DNA from: Gymnothorax reevesii
Lineage: Eukaryota; Chordata; Actinopteri; Anguilliformes; Muraenidae
Assembly (NCBI GenBank): GCA_029721435.1
Contig: CM056574.1
Location: 75,683,501-75,747,500 of the forward strand
Reading direction: 5' to 3'
DNA length: 64,000 nt
In this document: positions 24,667-35,082 of the stretch, piece after piece
Layout of the letters: each line of letters starts with the position of its first letter
How positions within the stretch are numbered: position 1 is the first letter of the stretch
Notes under the pieces: generated by a model
Seen by the model: only the letters and a program-made list of their open reading frames with translations
The model's database searches: none
What the model was told of the DNA's origin: nothing
Program-made: the position numbers and the translations under genes

Positions 24667-26258
24667 GTAGTTCCCCCCTTACTTCACAGCCGAGCACTGA
24701 AAATGGGGATGAGGACCCATCTCTGTATCCTTCTTGCGCAGTGACTCGTGCTATGGCCAAGAAGGCTAAAGAAGATGATGTTGTGGTGCCGTCCTGTACA
24801 TTGAATAGTCAGGACTCAGGTGGTTCGCCTCATGACTCTGATTGGCCTACTATGGTTTCTCCATTTGAGGACTTATCAGATACTTTTATCAGTTCTCTAT
24901 TCAGCCAGCCGGATGGGTCTGGTGATTCTGATGTGTCTGGAGACTTGTCTCTGTCCAGAAAGCGGTTGATTGAGGAGCAAACTAATGATCCTGAAATTGG
25001 TGTACTAAAGAGGAGAGCCCTTCCTGAAAAAGAAATAGATGCAGTTCCAGTTGGGTATTATCTCAAGGATGGTGTGTTGATGCGGAAGTGGCGCCCTCCT
25101 GATATCCCTGCCAATGCAAATTGGGCAGTGGTGAGGCAAATTGTTGTTCCGAAGGTCTATAGGAATGAGATCTTAACAATGGCTCATAGTTTACCTTTCG
25201 GAGGTCATCTTGGTGTTAACAAGACTGTTGATAAGATCATGAAACACTTCTTTTGGCCTGGGCTTCGGAAAGACGTTTCCAACTTTTGCAAAACCTGTCA
25301 CACTTGTCAGGTAGTTGGAAAACACCAGTTAGACCCACCTGTAGCTCCATTACAGCCTATCCCAGCATTTGGGGAGCCATTCTCTAGGGTCATTTTTGAT
25401 TGCGTTGGTCCATTACCCAAGACTAGATCTGGAAATCAGTATTTGTTGACAATCATGTGTGCATCTACCAGATTTCCCGAAGCCATACCTCTACGTAACA
25501 TCAAGGCAACTGCAATCTCGAAGGCTTTGATAAAGTTTTTCACGTTGTTTGGCCTTCCCAGGGAAATTCAGTCAGACCAGGGTAGCAATTTCACTTCAGG
25601 ATTGTTTCAGCAGGTTGTGAATGAACTAGGTGCAAAGCAGATTCTTTCTAGTGCCTATCATCCAGAAAGTCAGGGTGCCTTAGAGCGGTTTCATTCCACT
25701 CTCAAGACAATGATGAGGACTTATTGTTATGACCATGAGAAAGACTGGGATGAAGGGGTTCATTTGCTGTTGTTTGCAGCTAGAGAAGCAGTGCAGGAGT
25801 CTACTGGATTCAGTCCATTTGAGCTAGTGTTTGGTCATGAAGTGAGAGGACCTTTGCTATTATTGAGTGAACAATGGCAAGAGAAAGAGCCGCATATCAG
25901 TCTGTTAGACTATGTTAGCAAGTTCAAGGAAAGATTGCGTGCAGCTTGTGACCTTGCCAAAGAGAACTTGAAATCAAGTCAGGGAAAAATGAAAACTTGG
26001 TATGATCATAAGGCTAGAAGCCGTGGGTTTAAACCAGGAGAAAAGGTCCTTGTGTTGTTTCCCTTGCAGTCCAATCCATTGCAGGCTAGATTTTATGGTC
26101 CTTATGAAATTCTGACAAAACTCAATGATCTCAATTACATTGTGAAGACTCCAGATAGGAGAAAACCAAAACAATTGTGTCATATTAACATGCTAAAGCC
26201 TTATCATGACAGAAATGCTAGGGTTGCAGCTGTCACTTCAGATTCTCCAATGGTCTAA
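24654..26258 (+). CDS. Retrotransposon integrase region of pol (partial)
   Basis: An integrase would insert element cDNA into nuclear DNA. The frame has an acidic, Ser-rich N-terminal linker (about residues 15-130), an HHCC zinc-binding module (H178, H185, then CKTCHTCQ at 212-219), and a catalytic core with D249, D308 and E344 (35 residues between the last two). It ends with a C-terminal GPY/F-type module (YGPYEI) followed by HINMLKPYH. The first dozen or so codons come from the adjoining repeat, so the open start (a GTG) is not a natural start; the true polyprotein began further upstream. The frame ends at a TAA (26256-26258), and the RT frame follows in the same reading frame without frameshift. 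Confidence 0.88.
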   Translation: MHEGCSSPLTSQPSTENGDEDPSLYPSCAVTRAMAKKAKEDDVVVPSCTLNSQDSGGSPHDSDWPTMVSPFEDLSDTFISSLFSQPDGSGDSDVSGDLSLSRKRLIEEQTNDPEIGVLKRRALPEKEIDAVPVGYYLKDGVLMRKWRPPDIPANANWAVVRQIVVPKVYRNEILTMAHSLPFGGHLGVNKTVDKIMKHFFWPGLRKDVSNFCKTCHTCQVVGKHQLDPPVAPLQPIPAFGEPFSRVIFDCVGPLPKTRSGNQYLLTIMCASTRFPEAIPLRNIKATAISKALIKFFTLFGLPREIQSDQGSNFTSGLFQQVVNELGAKQILSSAYHPESQGALERFHSTLKTMMRTYCYDHEKDWDEGVHLLLFAAREAVQESTGFSPFELVFGHEVRGPLLLLSEQWQEKEPHISLLDYVSKFKERLRAACDLAKENLKSSQGKMKTWYDHKARSRGFKPGEKVLVLFPLQSNPLQARFYGPYEILTKLNDLNYIVKTPDRRKPKQLCHINMLKPYHDRNARVAAVTSDSPMV

Positions 26259-26327
26259 ACGTGTGAAGATGAGGGGGAGTTTCAAGATGATGAACCAAGA
26301 ATTAAAGCTGAAGTTCTTTCATGTAAA

Positions 26328-27752
26328 TTGTCAAACACTGAAGTGTTGCAAAATCTTGATGTAAAACTCCAGCACTTAGAACCCTCACAGAGAGATCAGT
26401 TTGAAAGGTTGATCAAGAAATATGAGGATTTGTTTCCTGATGTTCCAAAGAGAGTTACTATAACCTCTCATGATGTAGATGTTGGTGATGCCAAACCAAT
26501 AAAACCGCATCCATACCGGATGAATCCTGAAAAGAGAAAGATTGCTGAGAAAGAGGTTGAGTACATGTTAAAACATGATATTATCAGACCCTCCAACTCC
26601 GATTGGAGTTCACCCTGTGTGCTAGTTCCAAAACCTGATGGAAGTACTAGATTCTGTACAGATTATCGCAAAGTCAATGCTGTAACTAGAACTGATGTGT
26701 TTCCAATACCTAGGATTGATGATTGTATTGATAGTGTAGGGCAAGCAAAGTTTCTGACCAAGATTGATTTCTTGAAGGGTTATTGGTGTGTGCCTTTAAC
26801 TGAGAGGGCCAAGAGCATCTCTGCTTTTGCCACACCATCTGGATTGTACCAGTATGAAGTCCTATCCTTTGGCATGAAAAATGCCCCAGCCACGTTCCAA
26901 AGGATGATACAGTCTACAATCGCCGGATTGCCACACACGGGTGCGTACATCGATGACTTGATCACACGGAGTGACTCCTGGGAAGAACATCTAAAAGATG
27001 TAGAGACGTTGTTCCAGCGCCTGACCCAGGCTAACCTGACTGTTAACCTGAGCAAGAGTGACTTTGGTTGTGCTACTGTCACCTATCTTGGCTACGTCAT
27101 AGGCCAGGGTAAGGTGGCACCCATAAATGCTAAAGTCCAAGCCATCATGGACTTTCCAGTTCCTGACAACAAAAAAGCTTTGCGCCGCTTCCTTGGAATG
27201 ATCGGGTACTACCGCAAGTTCTGCAAGAACTTTGCTGAGATTGCTCTCAGTCTAACTAACCAACTGAAGAAAGGCGTAAAGTTCACCTGGGATGATGCAT
27301 GCCAGAGAGCCTTCGATCGCCTGAAGTCTCTGCTGTGTCACTTCCCCGTGCTCAAATCTCCTGACTTCAACAAACCGTTCTCCATCGCGGTCGATGCTAG
27401 CGACCAAGCTTGTGGATCTGTGCTCCTACAGAGAAGTGACTCTGATGACATTGAGCATCCCGTGGCATACTTCTCCAGGAAGTTCAATCGCCACCAAAGG
27501 AACTATTCCACAATAGAGAAGGAACTGTTGACTCTGGTCCTTTCTTTACAACACTTTGAGGTTTATGTTTGTACAGGACAAAAGCCAATGATTGTGTACA
27601 CTGACCACAATCCGTTAATGTTTTTGAGTAAGATGAAAAACAAGAATGGGAGATTGTTGAATTGGAGTTTGATTTTACAGGAGTTTGACTTGGAAATTAA
27701 GCATGTGAAGGGTACAGACAATGCAATTGCTGATTGCTTATCCCGTGTTTGA
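26328..27752 (+). CDS. Retrotransposon reverse transcriptase - RNase H region of pol
   Basis: This region would copy element RNA into DNA. The RT palm motifs are intact: KIDFLKGY with the first catalytic Asp at 147, FGMKNAPATF near 181-190, and YIDD at 207-210. A connection segment (RRFLGMIGYYRKF) follows. RNase H residues come next: D356 (AVDASD), E397/E399 (IEKE), D426 (YTDHNP) and D469 (ADCLSR). It ends exactly where Ty3/Gypsy RT-RNase H usually ends. No ATG-based start is needed because it is the downstream part of a polyprotein. It is in frame with the integrase frame and separated from it by one TAA. The part near 26930-27500 is visibly richer in G+C than the preceding integrase region. 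Confidence 0.9.
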   Translation: MSNTEVLQNLDVKLQHLEPSQRDQFERLIKKYEDLFPDVPKRVTITSHDVDVGDAKPIKPHPYRMNPEKRKIAEKEVEYMLKHDIIRPSNSDWSSPCVLVPKPDGSTRFCTDYRKVNAVTRTDVFPIPRIDDCIDSVGQAKFLTKIDFLKGYWCVPLTERAKSISAFATPSGLYQYEVLSFGMKNAPATFQRMIQSTIAGLPHTGAYIDDLITRSDSWEEHLKDVETLFQRLTQANLTVNLSKSDFGCATVTYLGYVIGQGKVAPINAKVQAIMDFPVPDNKKALRRFLGMIGYYRKFCKNFAEIALSLTNQLKKGVKFTWDDACQRAFDRLKSLLCHFPVLKSPDFNKPFSIAVDASDQACGSVLLQRSDSDDIEHPVAYFSRKFNRHQRNYSTIEKELLTLVLSLQHFEVYVCTGQKPMIVYTDHNPLMFLSKMKNKNGRLLNWSLILQEFDLEIKHVKGTDNAIADCLSRV

Positions 27753-27908
27753 ATATGTATATATATATATCCTGTGTTTATTTGAATATTGTATGATATG
27801 TATATATAGACAAGTGTTCACTTAACCATTTTGTATTGAAAAGAAAAATTTTGCCTTTATGAGTCAAAATTTTTCCCTTTTGGAATGGAGGTGTAATGTG
27901 AATATAGG

Positions 27909-27922
27909 CCACTAGATGGCAG
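27909..27922 (+). promoter_or_regulatory. Perfect CTCF-consensus match in the LTR
   Basis: CCACTAGATGGCAG matches the vertebrate CTCF core consensus CCASYAGRKGGCRS at all 14 positions. It is 17 bp into the LTR, upstream of the TATA box. Binding is inferred from motif match only. Confidence 0.6.
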
Positions 27923-28048
27923 TATTTACCTTTTTTTTGTTAAGCTCAGACTGGAGTCGTGTTTAGACATGTCCTGAACATGTCTGGGGCAAGTCTCAGA
28001 AAGTAAAAAAAAAAAGAGGTCTAAATGTGGGTGGGGTCTGCAAAAGAG

Positions 28049-28055
28049 TATATAA
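28049..28055 (+). promoter_or_regulatory. TATA box of the Gmr1-like LTR
   Basis: TATATAA within AGAGTATATAAGG, about 160 bp into the LTR, the expected position for the U3 promoter. Confidence 0.6.
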
Positions 28056-28392
28056 GGAAAAGAATTGAGACAGTAAAGTAGTAGGAGAAATTGCAAGAAG
28101 ATGACCAGACCTGCCATTCTGTTCAAGACCTGTGACATTTCTTTTGTGGATTTCTTTGCCTGTGTTTGAGCATTTTCATTATCCAGGACATCACCAAGCC
28201 ACCCCACAAAAAGGGACTGTAAATATTTCTTTTTTTTTCCTAATCAATCTTGGTCTTTAGGTTCATTAGTTGTTAGTTAGTTGTTATTGTCTTTGTCTGT
28301 TAAATTAAATGTGTTTAAGTTTTAAAAACTGTGTGTCATCCCTTGCTGTTGCTGTTGTGTTATAAATGTAATAACAAATTGGGGCCATAACA

Positions 28393-29924
28393 GTACACAT
28401 GTGTATGTTGCCAATTGGAACAAAAAAGTCTCTGGCACCATTGGTCAATTCCAAACAGGAAGTCAGCCATTTTGATTTCAGTGTCTCATTTTGGCCCGAT
28501 TTCCACATATTGCATTTTAAAGAACTCCTCCTAGCAATTCCGTCCAATCAACCTAATATTTATTTCTGATCATCAAGAGACCATGCGGACCAAAAGTAGT
28601 GCTCTGCATGTCTGTCGCTAAATGGGCCTGGCCGCAATGGTGTCCCCCTTTCAGATGCCTCGCCAGACACATTCGAGCTGCTCCCTCACCCTCATACTTC
28701 ATCCAAATGGGTTCAAAATTCCTGTACATGGTAAAAGCACCACCCTGAACGCCTTGATGTGCTGCTAAACAATCTAGCTCATCATGCCCCATTATGGAAA
28801 CAGAAAATGCCACATTTTACGTTGAAATTGGCCGATTTGCTCAAAACTTCACATTTGTGCTTAGGGTCTGCCCCTGAATGCACCTGCCCAGATTTGGTTA
28901 CACTCTGAGCGCCTTCTGGTGGATGAAGTATCAACTCCTCATAACTCCTTCAGCTTTGTCCAATTCGCTCGTCCTTTCTCTCAGGTTGGGGTAGGCACTT
29001 GACCTGTTTAATGGTTTTGAGTGCACAGCTGCACCCGTCAGGATCTCACCACAACCCCAATGTGCGCATGGGGGCGAGGGCCCGTTCAACGCTGCTTGCA
29101 GCTTTAATTATTATTATTATTCTTACGACTTTTCAAAGGGCAATTTCACCCCTTTCCCAATGGTGAAAAAGCGTCTAACTTTCGAAATACATCCGGCCCC
29201 ATCCGAAATTTGATATTTTTGTGCGATCGCGCAGGTGCCAAATGCCGAATTAGCGCCCCCTAAACACGTTTCAAAATTCCCATAGGGAAATTCGGTTACT
29301 TTGTCGTAGGCGGACGAAATTCAGTAGTTGTGTGCTTTGTCACTAGGCATACAAAAAATTTCATTGGAGTCACGCCCTAAACCCAACAGGAAGTCGGCCA
29401 TTTTGATTTGAATTTTTCAATTTTAAAACGAACTCCTCCCAGGGATTTCGCCCAATCATCTTCAAATTTGGTAGACATTATTGTGAGACCTAGCTGATCA
29501 AAAGTTGTGCTCTGCAGATCTGTAAGTCAAAGGGCATGGCTGCTAGGGCGTGACAAATATTTGTGACTCGAGGAAAAAATTTCACAACGCTCTCACAGCC
29601 AAATACTTGATTTTAGAAGCTGCAAACTTGCTGAAGATGATGAGGGCGCCGCCTTGAATGTCCTGATATATTAACTTGCCACTTTGTTAATAGCTACATT
29701 ATGAACGTTGTGTAGCTACGAGTAATGGCGCCTGTGTGGCAACGCGGTGACTTTGGATCCCTCGCCATGAAAATACGTTTGGGATTCCCAATGCTCTCAC
29801 GCCCACATACTTGACTGTAGTGGCTTCAAACTAGCTGATCATCGTAATTGCTCCGCCCTGAACGTCCTGATGCATTAACTTCCCACTTTGCTACTAGCGC
29901 CCTCCTGTGGTAACAGGAAGTGCA
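28393..29924 (+). repeat. Family B sequence: end of one block and start of another
   Basis: From 28393 a family B unit and the pre-tail stretch run to a tail with hairpin 29091-29102. Then (ATT)n and a new B leader follow at about 29119. The new block is short, with an internal deletion near 29692 (TTAATAG joined to CTACATTATG), and stops inside AACAGGAAGTG at about 29924, where array-free DNA begins. No gene seen. Confidence 0.85.
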
Positions 29925-30394
29925 CCCCTGGTCTGCTCATCTTAAGTCACACTAATAATGAATGACATCAAGTATGGGCTGCATTAATGAACCAATATGC
30001 TTGATATGTGACATTGAGATTTTCGTGCAATAATATCAGCAGCTCACATAAAAAATTGCATTGTATAAATAATTATGATTAGTGAGCAAATCTTGGCGAG
30101 TGCAGCACCACTACCTAATCGAACAATCCGATCTCTGAAAATTAGATAAGTCTCAATGACGACCAAGAAAATTACCATGTAATTTCTCAAAATATCCGCT
30201 AGATATATGTATACCATGACAAATATCATGAATATGTAATTAATATAATATTATAGTATACATAATAGCACTAACAACGAGCTGCTACTACTAGCCTACT
30301 ACTGGTAATGAAAAGCCTAAGACGAAGACACAAAAACAAGTGCAGCTACTGAAGAGGAGAGGACGCTTCAAGCATAAGCAAATGAAGCCGAGTT
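29925..30394. other. Apparently single-copy AT-rich DNA
   Basis: No coding potential, RNA gene or recognisable repeat. The last five bases, GAGTT, are the left target-site duplication of the following LTR. Confidence 0.5.
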
Positions 30395-31511
30395 TGTTGG
30401 GATTCTGATTCTGCTTGTCATGTTTAAGTTCTGTGCCTGGCTATGCCATGTTTAGGATTTCTGTGTTTAGTGACCACTGCCTGCCCTTTGACTATTCTTA
30501 GGATTGTGTATTGTGTTTTGGTAATTTAGATTTCCTGTTTATTATTGTTCATGTGTAGATCATTTAGTCTACATGCCATGTTTTCATTTCCATGCTTTGC
30601 ACTTTGTCTCCCCTGTCTTGTCATGTGTGTATCTTTGCTCACGGTCCCTTGTCTTGTGTGCACTCATTCGGGTGATTTATTGGTTTCTGGGCTTCAATCT
30701 TCTTTCATTATCTCGTGTTCTTCCTTCCTCTCTCTTTTACTGTCTTACTAACACATACTAACAGTTCATTGTTTTTGCTAATTACTAACCACACTAATCT
30801 TGTATATTTTTACTGACTTTCTAACATGCACTCAGGATTGTAAAGCTGCACATACTAATTGACTAACTATCTCTCAGCAGTCGCTCAATTCTAATCTCCG
30901 CCTCCTTGCCTATCCCTAATTATCTCTGCTGCAGTTTTCCACTTATATCTCATGCTTTCCTTTGCTTTAGACTATGCACTTTTAGTACTCCTTAACCGGA
31001 GCTGTTGTTTGTTCATAGGATTGTCTAGTGATCCCTGTCTGCGTTTTGGCATTTGCCAAATTCATGTGATTAGTTTATTCCTCATGTGTCTCTCCCTGAT
31101 CATTGTTACCATTGATTGCACCTGTTCTCCCTGGTCATGTGTTTACCCTGGATGTGTATATAAGATGTCTGTTTGGTTCACCCTCTTGTCAGATCGTTCT
31201 TCCTATGCCACGTTTTGTTTACGCCCTGATTCTAAGTGATTTATCTTTCTGACTGGACCGCCTGACTACCGAGCTTTGCCCATTCCCTGTATTGTACCGC
31301 ATTCTTGTGTATCGACCTATTTTTGCCTGAGTACGGATTTTGTTTTTGGTGCCCTGGTTACGATTCTGGATTTCGTCCTTTGGATACTGATTTTGGATTG
31401 CGGACTTTGTACTGTTGCCAGCTCTGTTGGAGGGGTTACCCCCTTCAGAAATAAAGCCTCCTTTTGCATTCATCTGGTTTTCGCTATTGGTTCATTTCGT
31501 AATTCTCAACA
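30395..31511 (+). mobile_element. Solo LTR of a Ty3/Gypsy- or ERV-type element (1117 bp)
   Basis: The ends are inverted repeats, TGTTGGGATTCTG on the left and AATTCTCAACA on the right. The unit is flanked by a perfect 5-bp direct duplication, GAGTT (30390-30394 and 31512-31516). A TATA box, TATATAAG, lies at 31157-31164 and a polyadenylation signal, AATAAA, at 31450-31455, in the right order for an LTR. No internal gag or pol is present, so the internal part was lost by LTR-LTR recombination. The superfamily cannot be fixed without pol. Open frames inside are not genes. Confidence 0.85.
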
Positions 31512-32149
31512 GAGTTAAAACAGCCATCATTGTAATCAGGAGAATTATTTGCTCGATTTCAAAATGAGACAAGCTATTTTGTCCATTCTGTGAGCGGATG
31601 CATCTTGGAGTTGACTGAAAGAAAGCAGACATTTCGCTAGCTAACTTCGCTATCAATGCTGCATAATGGAAAAAAAATATGTTTATTTGAATATTTGTGT
31701 AGCAAGCTACGTAGCGAAGCTGCGATGGACACGCAAGGAAAATTAGTGAGTAATTCGGTTATTTGTCTGATGATGCTGTTTAAATGAAACAAGTTGCTAG
31801 CTACCGAGTAAGCAAAATTTGTGTGCAAAATTAAAGGTTCTTGTGGAGATCTGCGTTTGTCCCCCTACTTCAACTTAATATTTGGGTGCAGCTTCCAAAT
31901 CATTAACCACGTACACTGCATGCTTCCAGTTCGGTCAACCTCCCATTCGTTTTGTTGCCTGGTGTCCAATTTGTCCATAAAGTTCATGGTTAATGTAATG
32001 CATGAATTAAATTTGAAATAGCCCCGGAATGCAGCAACTTAATTACTTTTTTCCTCCCCTCACATATCAACCGGTGAGTCCGAGGCGTTAGCAACATTGG
32101 CTAAGGTGACGACTGTATTAGCGGAAAAGCCAGACTATCAGCCACCATA
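31512..32149. other. No gene seen
   Basis: Low-complexity-free DNA with a few GCTAGCTA-type words and no supported exon, RNA gene or known repeat. Confidence 0.4.
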
Positions 32150-32265
32150 AAGCCGCTTCCACACTGGACGCGAATCGAATTGTTCCCTAGACAGATTACA
32201 TTCAAAGTCAGTGCAAAGACGCGAATACTCGTGAATTCATGTCGCATCCAGTGTGAAAGCAGCTT
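32150..32265. mobile_element. Short foldback element (MITE-like, 116 bp)
   Basis: The inverted ends AAGCCGCTTCCACACTGGA and its partner TCCAGTGTGAAAGCAGCTT extend 24 bp with few mismatches around about 68 bp of internal sequence. I cannot define a target duplication. The transposon superfamily is unknown. Confidence 0.55.
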
Positions 32266-32364
32266 AACTCTTAAGCTACCACCATTTGTAAACGATGGAT
32301 AATTACAACACTTAGCCTGCTCATTGTTCATGCAACTAAAACATCTGACGGAGACTGTAGCGTA

Positions 32365-32637
32365 GTGGTCGTGGAAGCGGCTATTTGAGTCGTTCGAAGC
32401 GGAGAAGAAACGCCCGGAGAATGTGGGATGTAAGATTGAATTTGACCGCCGACGTCGCGTCATCACGCGCGATGATGTGGTTATCGACCGCTTCCTGGCA
32501 CATTTTCATTAGGCGAGCAGAGCGAGGAGCCCCTCCGTGTTGTGACGTGGAATATTAATGGTGTCGCAAACAAGCTTGAAAACCATCTTGTGAGATCCAT
32601 GTTAACAGCCTGTGACATATGTCTTAACGAGATTAAT
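32365..32637 (+). pseudogene. Non-LTR retrotransposon: end of first frame and start of endonuclease frame
   Basis: A short basic frame ends at TAG 32510-32512. From about 32491 a second frame, offset by -1, reads into PLRVVTWNINGVANKLEN and then TACDICLNE. TWNINGV and CLNE are hallmarks of the N-terminus of APE-type endonucleases, which nick target DNA for retrotransposition. The two frames overlap by roughly 20 bases. The endonuclease stops at 32637 because a Harbinger element is inserted; it resumes at 36828 with TKTPFHLPGY. Confidence 0.7.
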
Positions 32638-32656
32638 GCCGTGTTCGAAACCGCGC
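32638..32656 (+). repeat. Left terminal inverted repeat of the Harbinger element
   Basis: GCCGTGTTCGAAACCGCGC, the exact inverse of 36807-36825. Bases just inside continue with partial similarity (TACGGTCTACATACTACTC versus TAACGTACTACTC). Confidence 0.85.
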
Positions 32657-34022
32657 TCTACGGTCTACATACTACTCTGTCTACACACTAGTCACACTAC
32701 TCGGTTCTACCTACGAGCGAACCCTTCCTTCTTCTTCTTTTTAATTATATGGTGAATTGCACACCAATTTGTGTATTACCGCCATCATCTGTGTGGTATA
32801 AAATAATGATTTACGAACGACCCGTTTGAGAAATTAATATTTTACATCGTGATCTATAAAATAAAATCCTCTTAATCTACGATACGCGGACGACCAAAGG
32901 GGGGGGGAAATGTGCATTCGTTTTGAGGGCATTGAAACAGAATGTTTAGCCAACCTGACTTTAGCCAACCTAAAATAGCAGTTTTCGACCCCCCGACCGG
33001 CATTTCGCCGTTAAGCCTTACCTGCTGAAGATGCGGCCAAGGACACAACGGAGTCAATCGGCCCGCCGTCAGCGTTTCATCTGTGGGCTTATGAATATTC
33101 ATCAGAGGTAAGATACCATTTAAAAACAAGTTTCTACTTTCACTCAGATTACTTACTCCCAGTGGATGATGTGAACAGATGAGAGTGAAATGCTAACCTG
33201 GCTTCAACCAAAAAACAGTTGTCAACCAAAGAATGACCACGAAGAAAGTATTCTTTAAATTACCATTTAATGTTAATTATCATGTATAATGTTATCGTAT
33301 TTCTACTTGAAACAAAACTTAAACCCAAACAGTTACGTATAATGAGCAGAACGCGCCAAATGCTCTGCAAATGAAATTGTAGGGAAAAAGTAGCCTAAAT
33401 TCACAATTCAAATTAACCCCTTGGCGCAGTTATATACACCTGAATTCATGAATACCGAAATGTAATGGCTAAATTAATTCTGTAATTGAATTTTTGAATG
33501 TTTTACTTCAATTGAACCATTTTGGCCAGTATCTGCAATACAAATACTGAGTGATTAAGCATTAATTAAGCTCTTGCACAACAGGGAAAAAAACTCCTTT
33601 ATTTGTATTCTGCATAAAGGGGAACATTTGAGCTCAGATATATTAAAATAAGATACAAAATAATAAGATGGCAAATGTGAATTTAATCTTTAAAAAACAG
33701 GCAAAATGCAATAATTTCATAGAAATATTCCAATGAGAAATTTAATAAATTACTTCAATCACTTTTCTTTAAAGTTTGATAAATAATTACATTACCATAT
33801 AGGTTAAGAAAATGGCTCTGTAACTAATTGCAATAAATAGTTAACAATGTATATGAAATTATTTAACAACATTCAATACATAGTCCAATTAATAATTTAA
33901 AATATTGTCCTTTATAGTTGGGTTCGAGAGGGCCATACTGCAGGGTGAATCCCCAGGGTCCCCTGTTGCGCCTGTATTTTGAGTGAGGTGACCTGCGGAA
34001 GGACTTTCGCCTATGAAGGTCA

Positions 34023-34904
34023 TTGCTGGAGAGCCTCATCCATCTCCTGGGAGAGAACGACCATGGATGGGGGAAGTCGATCGAGGTGCTGGTGTTTGTG
34101 TACTGGCTGGCCTTTGGAACGTCCTACTGGGTTGCGCCAGAGGCCTTTGACATTCCCCGCACCTCATGCCATGACATGATCCACCGGGTCAGTAAGGGCA
34201 TCCAGGGGGTTTCCAGGATGCTCATCCACCTCCCCATCCCGGAAAAGCTGCAGGAGATTGGAGCCGGGTTCCAGCAGCTGTCTGGTTCCCCAGCCTTTGG
34301 TTGGGTGGGTGGGAGCATTGATGCCTGCCATGTCCACATTGGTCCACCTGGGCGGTTTGCAGTGGACTATTACAACAGGAAGCTGTTCTACTCGGTCCAG
34401 TTCCAGGCCATCTGCAACCACAAGGGTCGCTTTCTGGATGTGGTGGTGGGCTTCCCTGGCTGCGTCCATGATGCTCGGGTCCTGAGGTGCAGCCCCTTGT
34501 ATGGTCACCAACTGTACCCACCTCCTGGATGGTGTCTGCTGAGCGATGGCGGATTCCCGTGCTTGGCAGAGCCATTCCAGGAGCCTGTCCGGAATCCTGT
34601 GGAGACCAGGTACAACACCAGGCTGTCCAGGGCACGGTGCGTGGTGGAGAGGGAAGTTGGGGTCCTCAAGACCAGGTGGCAATTAATTTTCCTGAAGGCA
34701 CTGGAGGCGAAGGTGGAGTTTGTGCCTGAGGTCATCTGTGCCTGCCTTTTCCTGCACAACGTCTGCCTCGAAAACGGGGATGTCTTGGAGCCTGAGGTCA
34801 AAGACGAGGATGACGGGGATGATGGCGATGATACTGATGATGTTGAAGCCCACAAGCCACTCCAGCGGTTCGGGGACACCCTCAGGGACAGACTTGCAGC
34901 ATAA
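34023..34904 (+). CDS. Harbinger DDE transposase (N-terminus degraded)
   Basis: This nuclear transposase would cut and paste the element together with its Myb-like partner. The open frame contains an intact DDE_4-type catalytic domain: GSIDACH with D100, GFPGCVHDARV with D150, LLSDGGFPC, and VVEREVGVLKTRW with E209, followed by FLHNVC. The C-terminus is acidic (DEDDGDDGDD) and ends in DTLRDRLAA. The listed start (a TTG) is only the edge of the open stretch. Upstream in the same frame, GPYCRVNPQ and DLRKDFRL look like the family's N-terminal part but contain TGA at 33984 and 34014, so this copy is probably inactive. A splice acceptor (TTTATAG) near 33917 may begin this exon. Confidence 0.82.
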   Translation: MLESLIHLLGENDHGWGKSIEVLVFVYWLAFGTSYWVAPEAFDIPRTSCHDMIHRVSKGIQGVSRMLIHLPIPEKLQEIGAGFQQLSGSPAFGWVGGSIDACHVHIGPPGRFAVDYYNRKLFYSVQFQAICNHKGRFLDVVVGFPGCVHDARVLRCSPLYGHQLYPPPGWCLLSDGGFPCLAEPFQEPVRNPVETRYNTRLSRARCVVEREVGVLKTRWQLIFLKALEAKVEFVPEVICACLFLHNVCLENGDVLEPEVKDEDDGDDGDDTDDVEAHKPLQRFGDTLRDRLAA

Positions 34905-35082
34905 GTGTTTGCTTCTGATGTTCCCATTGCAGTGCTGCAAGAACATGATTTTTGTTAGTTTTTTTTTTTTTGGTTTGTGTTACTCTGCCCAGGAAGTTCT
35001 TAGTTCCTGATTTATCTCAAATGTTAAGAGTGATTCACCCCTGGTGTACATAGTTGTCTTATAGTTCTTTAATTATTGCCTC

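Larger units (their letters stand above)
24667..28392 (+). mobile_element. Gmr1-like Ty3/Gypsy LTR retrotransposon, 5' truncated
   Basis: Contents in order: the end of a protease-integrase linker, an integrase, RT-RNase H, a purine-rich tract (near 27881) and a 3' LTR. Integrase upstream of RT is the Ty1/copia-like order known for the Gmr1 group of Ty3/Gypsy elements in deuterostomes. The 5' LTR, gag and protease are missing. The left flank is a family A tail and the right flank is the middle of a family B unit, so there is no matching target duplication. This points to a rearrangement or recombination deletion rather than a clean insertion. Confidence 0.85.
27892..28392 (+). repeat. 3' LTR of the Gmr1-like element (501 bp)
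   Basis: Bounded by TGTAATG and CATAACA, short inverted ends of the usual TG...CA form, and preceded by the purine tract GGAATGGAGG. It contains a TATA box, a TGTC-rich direct repeat (CATGTCCTGAACATGTC near 27968) and a perfect CTCF consensus. Sequence after 28392 (GTACACATGTG) is family B. Confidence 0.8.

Noticed and set aside
26780..27082. Minus-strand 100-codon frame within the RT region
   Set aside because: Antisense shadow of a well-supported RT.
30545..31518. Hydrophobic frames of 60-95 codons in the solo LTR, resembling membrane proteins
   Set aside because: They lie within an LTR with clear ends, TATA box and poly(A) signal and have no start context or domain.
34124..34946. Minus-strand and alternate-frame ORFs (up to 172 codons) over the Harbinger transposase
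   Set aside because: The plus-strand frame contains all DDE_4-type motifs; the others are antisense or out-of-frame shadows.
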